Shown here: piece by piece, positions 7,315 through 16,853 of the stretch | How the letters are laid out: every line of letters starts with the position of its first letter | Numbering within the stretch: the first letter of the stretch is position 1 | Origin: Nocardia neocaledoniensis | Lineage (GTDB): Bacteria; Actinomycetota; Actinomycetes; Mycobacteriales; Mycobacteriaceae | Direction: 5' to 3' | NCBI RefSeq assembly: GCF_029868625.1 | Contig: NZ_JARWOJ010000361.1 | Location: forward strand, 1-38,640 | Length of the DNA: 38,640 bases | Notes under the pieces: generated by a model | Told to the model about the DNA's origin: nothing | Seen by the model: the letters and a program-made list of their open reading frames with translations, nothing else | The model's database searches: none | Made by a program: the position numbers and the translations under genes

Positions 7315-8766
7315 ATGAGCATCACGGACACTCGTTCGACCGAGGAACCCACCTCGGCACCACCCGCTCCACCCGCACGCCGGAGGTTGCGGCTGTATCC
7401 CCTGGCCCTGCGGCTGCACTTCTACGCGGGGATCTTCGTCGCCCCGTTCATCCTGATCGCCGCGCTCACCGGCGCGTTGTACGCGATGGCGCCGACCATC
7501 GAGGGCTTCGTCTCCCGCGATCTGCTCCGCGTGGACACCTCCGGACCCGAGCAGACGCTCTCGGCGCAGGTCGGCGCGGCGGTCGCCGACAAGCCCGACC
7601 TGACCTTGGTGGCCGTGGCGCCCGCGCCGAGCGAGGGCGAGACCACCCGGGTGCTGTTCAACGACCCCACCCTGGGCGACTCCGAGCGGCTCTCGGTGTT
7701 CGTCGACCCGCACACCGCGCGGCCGGTCGGCGAAGCCGTGGTCTACGGCAGCAGCGGCGCCCTGCCGTTGCGCGCCTGGATCAGCGAGTTCCATCGCAGC
7801 CTGCACCTGGGCGAGCCGGGCCGGATCTACAGCGAGCTGGCGGCGTCGTGGCTGTGGGTGATCGCCCTGTTCGGCCTGGTGCTGTGGGTGCACCGGGTGC
7901 GCAAGCGCCGGGCGAAGCGATCGGCGGCCTGGCTGCTGGCGCCGGATCTGTCCGAGCCGAAGCGGCGAAAGCTGAACTGGCATGGCGCCCTGGGCTTCTG
8001 GCTGCTGCCGGTGGCCTTGCTGCTGTCGGTCACCGGTGTCACCTGGTCGGCGTACGGCGGCGAGAACGTCACGAAGCTGCGCGAGGAACTGAGCTGGACG
8101 ACCCCGGCCGTGAGCGTCGGCCTGCCCGGTGCCGCCGAGCCCGCGCCCGCGACGGGCGGCGACCACCACAGCGCCGGACATGTCGCGCCCGCGCCGGTCG
8201 ACCAGGCCGCCCGGATCGCCCAGCTCGACGGGGTGTGGGAAAGCGCACGAGCCAACGGCATCACCCAGGGCGCGGAGATCGCCGTCCCCGCGACGCCGGA
8301 CAAGGCGTTCGGCGTCAAGGAAGTCCGCGCGCCGGGCACCTACACCATCGACAGCGTCGCGATCGACGGCGCGAGCGGCGCCGTCACCGACTCCCTCGCC
8401 TACACGGACTGGCCGCTGATGGCCAAGCTCACCAACTGGGGCATCGCCTTCCACATGGGTCTGCTGTTCGGCCTGCCCAACCAGCTGCTGCTGCTCGCGG
8501 TGGCGCTGGGACTCGCCGCCATGATCGTGCTCGGCTACCTCATGTGGTGGCAGCGGCGGCCGACCCGTGGAGCCCGCCGTCGTATGGCCGGTACCCCGCC
8601 GCGACGCGGAGTGCTGCGCCGGACCTCGCCGTGGCTCACCGTGCCGCTGGTGGCCGCCGCACTGCTGGTCGGCTGGTTCCTGCCGCTGCTCGGCCTGAGC
8701 CTGCTGGCGTTCCTGCTCGTGGACGTGGCACTCGGGTTGGCGGCCCGCGCCGAACATCCTGTGTAA
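7315..8766 (+). CDS. PepSY-associated transmembrane protein
   Basis: A 483-residue inner-membrane protein. After a proline-rich cytoplasmic start (to about residue 25) comes a membrane helix with LALRLHFYAGIFVAPFILIAALTGALYA (about 29-57), the PepSY_TM signature. A periplasmic PepSY-like domain follows. Then come FHRSLHLGEPGRIYSELAASWLWVI-type sequence and a second helix at about 180-196, a third at about 225-245, a second outer domain, and three or four C-terminal helices. The outer domain contains a His-rich loop, GGDHHSAGH (about 282-290). Family members are linked to siderophore/iron reduction or regulation of exported hydrolases. The ATG at 7315 has only a weak GA-rich leader. The PhoD gene starts 7 nt after its stop, so the two are probably co-transcribed. 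Confidence 0.8.
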   Translation: MSITDTRSTEEPTSAPPAPPARRRLRLYPLALRLHFYAGIFVAPFILIAALTGALYAMAPTIEGFVSRDLLRVDTSGPEQTLSAQVGAAVADKPDLTLVAVAPAPSEGETTRVLFNDPTLGDSERLSVFVDPHTARPVGEAVVYGSSGALPLRAWISEFHRSLHLGEPGRIYSELAASWLWVIALFGLVLWVHRVRKRRAKRSAAWLLAPDLSEPKRRKLNWHGALGFWLLPVALLLSVTGVTWSAYGGENVTKLREELSWTTPAVSVGLPGAAEPAPATGGDHHSAGHVAPAPVDQAARIAQLDGVWESARANGITQGAEIAVPATPDKAFGVKEVRAPGTYTIDSVAIDGASGAVTDSLAYTDWPLMAKLTNWGIAFHMGLLFGLPNQLLLLAVALGLAAMIVLGYLMWWQRRPTRGARRRMAGTPPRRGVLRRTSPWLTVPLVAAALLVGWFLPLLGLSLLAFLLVDVALGLAARAEHPV

Positions 8767-8773
8767 TGCACAC

Positions 8774-10354
8774 ATGACGCTGTCCCGCCGACAACTCCTG
8801 CGCTACAGCGTGACCGGATCGGTCGCGGCGGCGGTGGGAGTGTCGGCGGTGAGCAGCGCGCGCTTCGCCGCGCCGCGCACCCTCGGTGACCCGTTCTCCC
8901 TCGGCATCGCCTCCGGCGAACCGACCCCCGACGGAGTGGTGCTGTGGACGCGGCTCGCGCCCGACCCGCTCGCCCCCGACGGCTACGGCGGCATGCCGAT
9001 CAACCCGGTGACCGTCGACTACGAGGTCGCCGAGGACGAACGCTTCGCCAAGGTGGTGGCCCGGGGTTCGGCGGTGGCCACGCGCGCACTCGGCCACAGC
9101 GTGCACCCCGAGATCTCCGGGCTGGCGCCGGACCGGTGGTACTTCTACCGGTTCCGGGCCGGTTCGGCGATCTCCCCCGTCGGCCGCACCCGCACCGCGC
9201 CCGCCGCGGGCAGCCCGACCGCGCGGATGCGCTTCGCCTTCGCGTCGTGCCAGTCGTGGAGTTCGGGCTACTACACCGCCTACGAGCATCTGAGCGCCGA
9301 AGACCTCGACCTGGTCGTGCACCTGGGCGACTACATCTACGAGTCGTCCTGGGTGCTCGCCCGCCGTGGCGCGACCCTGCCACCCCAGCTCGAGGGCGAG
9401 GCCGTGAACCTCACCGGCTACCGGCTGCGCTACGCCCAGGCCAAGACCGAGGGCCCGCTGCGGGCGGCGCACGCGCGGTTCCCCTGGCTGGTCACCTTCG
9501 ACGACCACGAGCTGGACAACAACTGGGCCGCCGACCGCCCCGGCCTCGGCGTCGACGTGTACCGGCTGCCGCCGCTGTTCCGCCGCCGCAAGGCGGCCGC
9601 CTTCCAAGCCATGTACGAGCACCAGCCGATGCGCCTGGCACAGCTGCCCGTCGGCCCGTCGGTGCACCTGCATCGCCGCTACCGCTTCGGCGATCTGGCC
9701 GAGTTCACCATGATCGACACCAGGCAGTACCGCACGCCGCAGGCCTGCGGCGACGGCAGCGCGGTACTCGACTGCGCCGACCGTTACGCCACCGACCGCA
9801 GCATTCTCGGTGCGGCGCAACGTGATTGGCTCGTGGACGGGCTGGCCACCTCGCCCGCGCGCTGGCAGGTGCTCGGCAATCAGGTCGCGATGGCGCAGTC
9901 CGACTACGATCCCGGCCCCGCCGTGCTGCTCGGCACCGACGCCTGGGATGGCTACATCGCCGACCGCAACACCGTGCTCGGTGCAGCTGCCGACCGCGCG
10001 GCCGGGAACCTGGTGGTCATCACCGGCGACCGGCACGAGAACTACGTGGCCGACCTGCGCCGCGACTATTCCGTGCCCGAATCACCGGTCGTGGCCACCG
10101 AATTCACCGGTACCTCGATCTCCACCGGCGGCGACGGTGCCGATGTCACCGACGGCGGCCGCGCCCTGCTGGCCGCCAACCCCGACATCATCTTCCACAA
10201 CCGCCAGCGCGGCTACGCGCGCGTCGACCTCGATCATCGGCAGTGGCGTACCGACTTCCGCGTGGTCCCCTACGTCACGCGCCCGGGTGCGCCGATCAGC
10301 ACCAGGGCTAGTTTCGTTGTCCAGGAAGGCATTCCGGGCGCGGTTGAAGCCTGA
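8774..10354 (+). CDS. phoD: PhoD-family alkaline phosphatase, Tat-exported
   Basis: A 526-residue secreted phosphodiesterase/phosphomonoesterase of the PhoD family, which releases phosphate from organic esters outside the membrane using Ca2+ and Fe3+. The N-terminus has a twin-arginine motif (SRRQLL, residues 4-9) and a hydrophobic stretch with cleavage near residue 30-33. An N-terminal PhoD_N domain (about 40-140) precedes the catalytic domain. That domain shows FASCQSW (Cys159, expected iron ligand), LGDYIYES (Asp186), FDDHELDNN (242-250), GNQVAMAQ and TGDRHENY (Asp419, His421). All key residues appear intact. It lies 7 nt after the PepSY gene and lacks its own clear RBS, so coupling is likely. 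The 3' end is 3 nt from the convergent regulator gene. Confidence 0.92.
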   Translation: MTLSRRQLLRYSVTGSVAAAVGVSAVSSARFAAPRTLGDPFSLGIASGEPTPDGVVLWTRLAPDPLAPDGYGGMPINPVTVDYEVAEDERFAKVVARGSAVATRALGHSVHPEISGLAPDRWYFYRFRAGSAISPVGRTRTAPAAGSPTARMRFAFASCQSWSSGYYTAYEHLSAEDLDLVVHLGDYIYESSWVLARRGATLPPQLEGEAVNLTGYRLRYAQAKTEGPLRAAHARFPWLVTFDDHELDNNWAADRPGLGVDVYRLPPLFRRRKAAAFQAMYEHQPMRLAQLPVGPSVHLHRRYRFGDLAEFTMIDTRQYRTPQACGDGSAVLDCADRYATDRSILGAAQRDWLVDGLATSPARWQVLGNQVAMAQSDYDPGPAVLLGTDAWDGYIADRNTVLGAAADRAAGNLVVITGDRHENYVADLRRDYSVPESPVVATEFTGTSISTGGDGADVTDGGRALLAANPDIIFHNRQRGYARVDLDHRQWRTDFRVVPYVTRPGAPISTRASFVVQEGIPGAVEA

Positions 10355-10357
10355 CGA

Positions 10358-10906
10358 TCACTTGTGTCGCTGGTAGTACCTGGCGACCCGCGCCCGGTTG
10401 CCGCAGCGCTCGGGCGAACACCACTGCCTGCGTGGATGCGCGGGAACGAACAGCATGACGCAGTCCTCGGCCGCGCACTGACGTAGCCGGTCCACCGCCG
10501 GATCGGTGAGCAGGTCCACGGCCGCTTCGGCGAGCACCGCGGCCAGCCGGGCGCTCGCGGTACCGGCGCGGCGTGGCCGGGCGACGCAGCGCTCACCGTC
10601 CCATTCCAGGTGTCGCACGGCGGGTGCGGCGGACAGGGCTTCGCTGAGCCCACGCAAGGCCGCCGCAGGGGGCCGCACACCTCGCCGCAGCGCGGTGAGC
10701 GCGGCGTGGATGTGCTCGCGCACGTCGTGAACAGCGCGCAGTTCGGCCGCCGCCGGGTCCGCGAAATCCTCGGGGAGGCGATGTTCCTGCAAGCGCAGCC
10801 AGTGCGCCAGCTGCGCGGCGGTTCCCAGGAGATCCACACCGGCGGGGCGGGTGTTGACGAGGTCGATGGCCAGGTGCTCGCCGACCAGCGCTTCGGACTC
10901 ACTCAT
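10358..10906 (-). CDS. CGNR zinc-finger (ABATE-domain) regulator
   Basis: A 182-residue protein with an N-terminal ABATE-like domain (GEHLAIDLVNTRPAGVDLL, about 9-28) and a C-terminal CGNR zinc finger. The cysteines are C144, C149, C163 and C168, followed by GNRARVARYYQRHK, which probably binds DNA. Proteins of this family are thought to be stress- or metabolite-responsive transcription factors. Its ATG at 10906 lies 6 nt after TACCAT (10918-10913 on this strand), giving a leaderless layout. The start region faces a divergent hydrolase gene and shares an imperfect palindrome with it, so it likely controls itself and that hydrolase. Confidence 0.85.
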   Translation of the reverse strand: MSESEALVGEHLAIDLVNTRPAGVDLLGTAAQLAHWLRLQEHRLPEDFADPAAAELRAVHDVREHIHAALTALRRGVRPPAAALRGLSEALSAAPAVRHLEWDGERCVARPRRAGTASARLAAVLAEAAVDLLTDPAVDRLRQCAAEDCVMLFVPAHPRRQWCSPERCGNRARVARYYQRHK

Positions 10907-10909
10907 TGC

Positions 10910-10958
10910 CTAATGGTAACTCAACCAGTTGACACATTAGCCTCGCGAGGACTAGAAC
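10910..10958 (+). promoter_or_regulatory. Divergent promoter with imperfect palindrome
   Basis: Rightward, TTGACA (10929-10934, a perfect -35) is followed after 18 nt by TAGAAC (10953-10958). Leftward, TACCAT (10918-10913) is a -10 box ending 6 nt before the regulator's ATG. An imperfect palindrome, CTAATG (10910-10915) with AACT and AGTT inside and CATTAG (10935-10940), overlaps the leftward -10 and the rightward -35. It is well placed to repress both genes. The operator role is inferred. Confidence 0.6.
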
Positions 10959-10993
10959 TAATGCATCATCACCGAGAGAAAGCATGTGAATCG

Positions 10994-11884
10994 ATGACGC
11001 TGCCCGCCACCATCCAGCACCGGCGCATCCAGGTCGACGGCGTCGACGTCTTCTACCGCGAATCGGTGCCATCCCGCTCCGACGCTCCGACTCTGCTTCT
11101 GCTGCACGGCTTTCCCTCCGGTTCACACCAGTTCCGTCGCCTGATGGACCTGCTGGGCGATCGCTTCCGGCTGATCGCCCCGGACTACCCCGGCTTCGGA
11201 AACACCAGCGCACCGGCCGATTTCGAGTACACCTTCGATCGGCTCGCCGACATCGTCACCGGCTTCACCGAGCAGCTCGGGCTCACCGAATTCGCCATGT
11301 ACGTCTTCGATTTCGGCGCGCCGATCGGGTTCCGGCTCGCGGTCCGCCACCCGGATCGGATCACCGGGCTCGTCGTCCAGAACGGCAACGCCTACGAGGC
11401 GGGGCTTTCCGACGGCGCCCGCGCGTTCATCGGACTACGGCCGGGTGAGGACGGCGCCGAGGAGACCATCGGGCAGCTGCTCACGCCGGCCGGCACCCGC
11501 GGCCAATACGAGCTCGGCGTCGCCGATCCGGCCCGCCTCGCACCGGACGCGTGGACCCTCGACCAGTACTACCTCGACCTCCCCGGCCGCAAGGAGGCAC
11601 AGCTCAGCCTCGCGTTCGACTACCACTCGAACCTGGCCCGCTACCCCGAGTGGCAATCCTGGCTGCGCACCTACGCGCCGCCGACCCTGATCACCTGGGG
11701 CGCCGACGACCCGTTCTTCCCCGCGCCGGGCGCCGAGGCCTACCTCGCGGACCTTCCCGACGCCGAGCTTCACCTGTTCGAGACGGGGCATTTCGCGCTG
11801 GAGACCCACCTGGGTGAGATCGCGTCGCTCATCGCCGATTTCCTGGACCGCCTGCCCGGCGCACGGCTCACTCGTCGGGAGTGA
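10994..11884 (+). CDS. Alpha/beta hydrolase (epoxide hydrolase/haloalkane dehalogenase-like)
   Basis: A 296-residue cytoplasmic alpha/beta hydrolase. It has the oxyanion motif LLLLHGFPSGSHQFR, then DYPGFGNTSAP, a nucleophile elbow VFDFGAPIGFRLA in which Asp (not Ser) is the nucleophile, and a C-terminal GADDPFFP and ETGHFALETH carrying the acid and the catalytic His. Asp nucleophiles are typical of epoxide hydrolases and haloalkane dehalogenases. The Trp that dehalogenases have after the Asp is Phe here, so epoxide-hydrolase-like or other activity is as likely. The ATG at 10994 is preferred over an in-frame ATG at 10961 because GAGAGAAAG at 10974-10982 precedes it. It overlaps the convergent 82-aa gene by 17 nt. 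The CGNR regulator is divergent and probably controls it. Confidence 0.85.
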   Translation: MTLPATIQHRRIQVDGVDVFYRESVPSRSDAPTLLLLHGFPSGSHQFRRLMDLLGDRFRLIAPDYPGFGNTSAPADFEYTFDRLADIVTGFTEQLGLTEFAMYVFDFGAPIGFRLAVRHPDRITGLVVQNGNAYEAGLSDGARAFIGLRPGEDGAEETIGQLLTPAGTRGQYELGVADPARLAPDAWTLDQYYLDLPGRKEAQLSLAFDYHSNLARYPEWQSWLRTYAPPTLITWGADDPFFPAPGAEAYLADLPDAELHLFETGHFALETHLGEIASLIADFLDRLPGARLTRRE

Positions 11885-12116
11885 ACTCCTCCGGGGTCGG
11901 CTCCGGTCGCGCGGGCACCTGGACGGGGCGCACGGCAGCCCAGCCGACGAAGACGACGGCGACGCCGAGCATGCCGAGACCGGCCCAGAGATTCACATCG
12001 ATGCCGCCGGTCTTGACCGCCTGCTCGGCGCTGTCCTGCACCAGCGAGGTGATCACCAGGACGACGCCGTAGCAGCCGAGCAGCGCGCCGATGATGGTGC
12101 GGATGTCGAAAAGCAT
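11868..12116 (-). CDS. 82-aa two-helix membrane protein, symporter partner
   Basis: A small protein with two membrane helices (about 5-25 and 43-63) and an acidic, proline-rich cytoplasmic tail (PARPEPTPEEFTPDE). The ATG at 12116 follows an AGGAGT site that sits against the stop of the sodium:solute symporter gene; the gap between them is 13 nt. Small two-helix proteins encoded next to SSS-family symporters recur in bacteria and may help assembly or stability. I do not recognise this one by name. It is the last gene of the galK set, and its 3' end overlaps the convergent hydrolase by 17 nt. Confidence 0.75.
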   Translation of the reverse strand: MLFDIRTIIGALLGCYGVVLVITSLVQDSAEQAVKTGGIDVNLWAGLGMLGVAVVFVGWAAVRPVQVPARPEPTPEEFTPDE

Positions 12117-12129
12117 GGTCGGTGACTCC

Positions 12130-13848
12130 TTATCCGATGACGATGTTGAGCGCGATCACCAACACCAGCGCGATGCCCGCCAGCAATACCGGGCGCTGAT
12201 ACCAGGGCAGCGTGTCGGCGTCGGGGTCGGTGCGCAGCGCCTTCGGGGTCTCCGAGTACACCAGGCCGACCAGTTCGGCGGCGGGTTTGGGCTCGGTCAC
12301 CATGGTGACCGCGACACTGACCGTGATGTCGACGACGAACGCGACACCGGCCGCAACGAAGCTCGCGCCCTGTCCCGAAAGCTCGGTCACCCCGGTCTCG
12401 TTGAGCACGAAGACGAACACCGCCGCCAGCGTGCCGCTCACCAGCCCGACCCAGCCCGCGGTCGGCGTCATCCGTTTCCAGAGCATGCCGAGGATGAAGG
12501 TCGCGAACAGCGGCGCGTTGAAGAAGCTGAACAGGGTCTGCAGGTAGTCCATCATGTTGCTGAACCCGCCCGCGATGAAGGCGGTGAAGATCGCCGCGAC
12601 GGTCGCACCGATGGTGGCCAGCCTGCCGACCTTCAGGTAGTAGCCGTCCGGACGGCCCTTGCGCACGTACTGCTGCCACAGGTCGAAGCTGAACACGGTG
12701 TTGAACGCCGAGACATTGGCCGCCATGCCCGCCATGAACGCCGCGAGCAACCCGGCCAGGCCGACGCCGAGCAGACCGTTCGGCAGCACCTCTTTCATCA
12801 GGAACAGCAGCGACTGGTTGTAGGTGACGTCGCCGGTGAAGTCCGGATTCGCGGTGACCTGCTGCTTGTACTCGATCATCTGCGGTACCAGCACGGCGCT
12901 GATCATGCCGGGGATCACGACGATCAACGGGATGAACATCTTGGGGTACGCGCCGATGATGGGCGTGCGCTGCGCGGCCGAGATCGAATGCGTGGCCAGT
13001 GCCCGCTGGACCTCGACGAAGTTCGTCGTCCAGTAGCCGAACGAGAGCACGAAGCCGAGGCCGAACACGATGCCCATGATGGAGGCGAAATTGTCGGTGA
13101 AGCCGCTCATCGCGTTGCCCGGCCAGGTCTGCAGCTGGTCGGCGCCGCCCGGCGACGCGGTCACCTTGTCCCGCAACCCGTCCCAGCCGCCGACCCGGTG
13201 CAGGCCGACCAGCGTGAGCGGCAGCAGCGCCGCCACGATCACGAAGAACTGCAGCACCTCGTTGTAGATCGCGGCCGAGAGCCCGCCGAGGGTCACGTAG
13301 GAGAGCACGATCGCCGCGGCCACGATCACCGAGATCCACAGCGGCCAGCCGAGCAGCACATTGAGAATGGTGCCGAGCAGGTACAGGTTGACGCCCGCGA
13401 TCAGCACCTGCGCCAGCGCGAAACTCAACGCGTTCACCAGATGCGCGCCGGTGCCGAACCGTTTCCGCATGAACTCCGGCACCGACCGTACCTTGGAGCC
13501 GTAGTAGAACGGCATCATCACCACGCCGAGGAACAGCATGGCCGGGACGGCGCCGATCCAGAAGTAGTTGAAGGTCGGGAAGCCGTACTGGGCGCCGTTG
13601 GCCGACATCCCCATGATCTCGACCGCGCCGAGGTTGGCGGAGATGAAGGCGAGGCCGGTCACCCAGGCGGGCAGCGAACGGCCGGAGAGGAAGAAGTCGA
13701 CGCTGGTGGAGACCCGGCGCCGGGCGATGAGCCCGATGCCGAGAACGAAGACGAAATACAGGGCGACGAGCGCGTAGTCGACGGGCTCGGCATCGAGCCG
13801 CAGGCTCGACGAAGCGTCGAGCGTGACGGTGGAAACGGCTAGTCGCAC
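12130..13848 (-). CDS. Sodium:solute symporter (SSS family), probably sugar
   Basis: A 572-residue symporter with the usual chain of about 13-14 membrane helices, starting at YALVALYFVFVLGIGLIA. Family motifs seen include DFFLSGRSLPAWVTGLAFISANLGAVEIMGM near the N-terminus, and GYWTTNFVEVQRALAT and NVSAFNTVFSFDLW further on. They place it near the SglT/SGLT sodium-sugar branch. It uses the sodium gradient to import a solute. The neighbouring galactokinase suggests galactose, which is inference from context. The GTG at 13848 follows AGGAGG by 8 nt; in-frame sequence 16 codons further upstream lacks an RBS. A 151-nt space separates it from galK, and an 82-aa membrane protein gene follows closely. 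Confidence 0.87.
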   Translation of the reverse strand: MRLAVSTVTLDASSSLRLDAEPVDYALVALYFVFVLGIGLIARRRVSTSVDFFLSGRSLPAWVTGLAFISANLGAVEIMGMSANGAQYGFPTFNYFWIGAVPAMLFLGVVMMPFYYGSKVRSVPEFMRKRFGTGAHLVNALSFALAQVLIAGVNLYLLGTILNVLLGWPLWISVIVAAAIVLSYVTLGGLSAAIYNEVLQFFVIVAALLPLTLVGLHRVGGWDGLRDKVTASPGGADQLQTWPGNAMSGFTDNFASIMGIVFGLGFVLSFGYWTTNFVEVQRALATHSISAAQRTPIIGAYPKMFIPLIVVIPGMISAVLVPQMIEYKQQVTANPDFTGDVTYNQSLLFLMKEVLPNGLLGVGLAGLLAAFMAGMAANVSAFNTVFSFDLWQQYVRKGRPDGYYLKVGRLATIGATVAAIFTAFIAGGFSNMMDYLQTLFSFFNAPLFATFILGMLWKRMTPTAGWVGLVSGTLAAVFVFVLNETGVTELSGQGASFVAAGVAFVVDITVSVAVTMVTEPKPAAELVGLVYSETPKALRTDPDADTLPWYQRPVLLAGIALVLVIALNIVIG

Positions 13849-13999
13849 AGCGCATCCCTCCTGGCCTGGAACCGGGCGGCACACCAGCGTCGTCACCGAA
13901 CGGCGCGGGCCCGCGTCGCCCGCCGAACTTTCCGGATGGTTCTACTGTCGACGATTGTGCCGCGCGTCACAGCTCGAATCGGGATTACGCAACATCTGT

Positions 14000-15121
<1,122 letters not shown>

Positions 15122-15188
15122 CCCGCGACTCCTCTCCACTCGTCGCCCCCAGCACACACCGCCGCCGGGTGGAGCCGAACAGCGGGTA

Positions 15189-15204
15189 CCGAATCGGTAT
15201 TCGG
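15189..15204. promoter_or_regulatory. Inverted repeat upstream of galK
   Basis: CCGAAT (15189-15194) and ATTCGG (15199-15204) form a perfect 6-bp inverted repeat around CGGT in the divergent galK/diguanylate-cyclase intergenic space, 68 nt before galK. It is a candidate operator, with no recognised regulator. Confidence 0.4.
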
Positions 15205-15258
15205 AATTTGCAGACAAGGCCACGACATCGGCAGCCGATCGTGTCATGATCGACTGAG

Positions 15259-15286
15259 TTGTAAAGGTTTTGAGCGTCTCTACGTT
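15259..15286 (+). promoter_or_regulatory. Candidate promoter of the diguanylate cyclase gene
   Basis: TTGTAA (15259-15264) and TACGTT (15281-15286) are spaced by 16 nt, and the latter fits TANNNT. A leader of about 40 nt to the ATG at 15332 would result. Confidence 0.35.
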
Positions 15287-15331
15287 CGATCGGCGGCGCT
15301 CGGCACGTGCGCAGCGGATCAAGGGGGGCTG

Positions 15332-16831
15332 ATGACCATCGGCGAAACACCGCACCGGAGCCGACGCCGGCGCACCGTCCTGCTGGCCGCGGCCGCCGCC
15401 GTGCTGCTCGCGCCGCTGTTCGACGCGCGGTGGCTGTCCTTCCTGCTGCTCGTCGTCATCGTCGCGGGCAGCCTGGCGATGATCGGGCTCGGCCTCTACC
15501 GGCACCGCCCCGCGCAGCGGCTGCCCTGGTATCTGCTGGCCGTCTCGGTCCCGCTGTTCGCCGCGGGCACCGCGATCCGGGAACTCGGCATGCACGCGGC
15601 CTGGCATCCCACCGACGACGTGGTCACCCTGGCAGCGTATCTGTGTCTCGCGCTGGCCGCGGTGGGCTGGCTGCGGCCGCGCCGCCTCGGCAGCGCCCGC
15701 GACCTGTGGCTGGACACGATGCTCATCGGCTTCAGTGCCTTGCTGGCCGCCTGGACGTTCCTGATCTCCCCCATCCTGCGCCGCCCCCTCGGCGTCGACA
15801 CCCTGCTGGCCGCCAGCTACCCACTGATCGAAGCGCTGTTGCTGACAGTGCTCGCGCACTCGCTGGCCACCGTGGTGCGCACCGAGATCTCGCTGCGGCT
15901 GCTGCAGGCGGGGCTGATCGCGGTGCTCGGCGCGGGGCTCCTCGAAAGCCTCGGCGCCGCAGGAACTCTCGTCAGTGGCGGGTTCGCGCTCGTCCCCCAG
16001 CAGTGGGCCTATCTGCTGGCCGGGGCGGCGGCGCTGCACCCGACCATGGCCGCGATGCAGGAAGTCGACGACGTGCATCCGCACCGGTCCCGGCGCCGGG
16101 CCGGGGTGATCGCGGTGGCGCTGGTGGCCGCCTCGCTGGTCAGCGTGGTCGGCGCCGACCTCGGTTCGGGCGACCGCGTGGTGATCTGCCTGCTGCTGAC
16201 CCTGCTGCTGGTGGGGGTGCTGGTGCGCAGCGAGCGCGCCATCGCCCGCAGCCTGCGCAGCGAACGGCGAGCCCAGTACCAGGCCGACCACGATCTGCTC
16301 ACCGGCCTGTACAACCGGTCCGCGCTGCTGCGCGCACCGCAGCGGCATCGGCACGATTGGGCGGGAAAGCCGTTGTCCCTGTTGTTCATCGACCTCGACG
16401 GATTCAAGATGGTCAACGACAGTTACGGACACGCCGTCGGTGACGAACTGATCGCCGCGGCCGCCGCTCGCATCCGCCGCACCGCCCGCCGCGCCGACAT
16501 CACCGCCCGCTACGGCGGCGACGAGTTCGTGATCCTGGCGGCCCGCTCCCGGCCCGAGGCCGCCGTCCTCGCCCAGCAGCTGCTCGGCGCCTTCATGCGC
16601 CCGTTCGAGCTGAGCTGCGGGGAGATCCCGATCACCGCCAGCATCGGTGTCGCCTGCCTGACGACGCGACCGACCGACTCCACCGTGTACGACCTGCTCC
16701 GTGAGGCCGACGCCGCCATGTACCACGCCAAGGAGTACCGCCTCGGCCTGGCGTTCCACGACGATCCGCGGCACGCCCCGGTGCACCGCGCCTTGCGCAG
16801 CGCCGGAAAGCCCACCAGCACGGCGGTGTAG
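15332..16831 (+). CDS. Membrane-bound diguanylate cyclase (GGDEF)
   Basis: A 499-residue enzyme that makes cyclic-di-GMP from two GTP. Residues 1-310 form a membrane sensor of about eight hydrophobic helices with short loops and no recognised ligand domain. A short basic/charged linker helix (RSERAIARSLRSERRAQYQAD) leads to the GGDEF domain. This has DHDLLTGLYNRSAL, FIDLDGFKMVNDSYGHAVGDEL, an RxxD inhibitory site (RRAD, 386-389) and an intact GGDEF (395-399). Catalysis and product inhibition should both be possible. No EAL domain is present. The ATG at 15332 follows AAGGGGGG. The gene is divergent from galK and convergent with the next gene, from which it is separated by 22 nt. Confidence 0.9.
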   Translation: MTIGETPHRSRRRRTVLLAAAAAVLLAPLFDARWLSFLLLVVIVAGSLAMIGLGLYRHRPAQRLPWYLLAVSVPLFAAGTAIRELGMHAAWHPTDDVVTLAAYLCLALAAVGWLRPRRLGSARDLWLDTMLIGFSALLAAWTFLISPILRRPLGVDTLLAASYPLIEALLLTVLAHSLATVVRTEISLRLLQAGLIAVLGAGLLESLGAAGTLVSGGFALVPQQWAYLLAGAAALHPTMAAMQEVDDVHPHRSRRRAGVIAVALVAASLVSVVGADLGSGDRVVICLLLTLLLVGVLVRSERAIARSLRSERRAQYQADHDLLTGLYNRSALLRAPQRHRHDWAGKPLSLLFIDLDGFKMVNDSYGHAVGDELIAAAAARIRRTARRADITARYGGDEFVILAARSRPEAAVLAQQLLGAFMRPFELSCGEIPITASIGVACLTTRPTDSTVYDLLREADAAMYHAKEYRLGLAFHDDPRHAPVHRALRSAGKPTSTAV

Positions 16832-16853
16832 CCGAGCCGGTGGGATCGGAGCA

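Noticed and set aside
6207..7352. Long minus-strand frame (381 codons) over the gap before the PepSY gene
   Set aside because: The translation is Arg/Ser/Ala-rich without domain pattern, overlaps the real 6078 gene, and has no RBS. It is an open frame of high-GC DNA.
12091..13842. 583-codon plus-strand frame opposite the symporter
   Set aside because: It is His/Arg/Asp-rich antisense shadow of a well-supported symporter gene.
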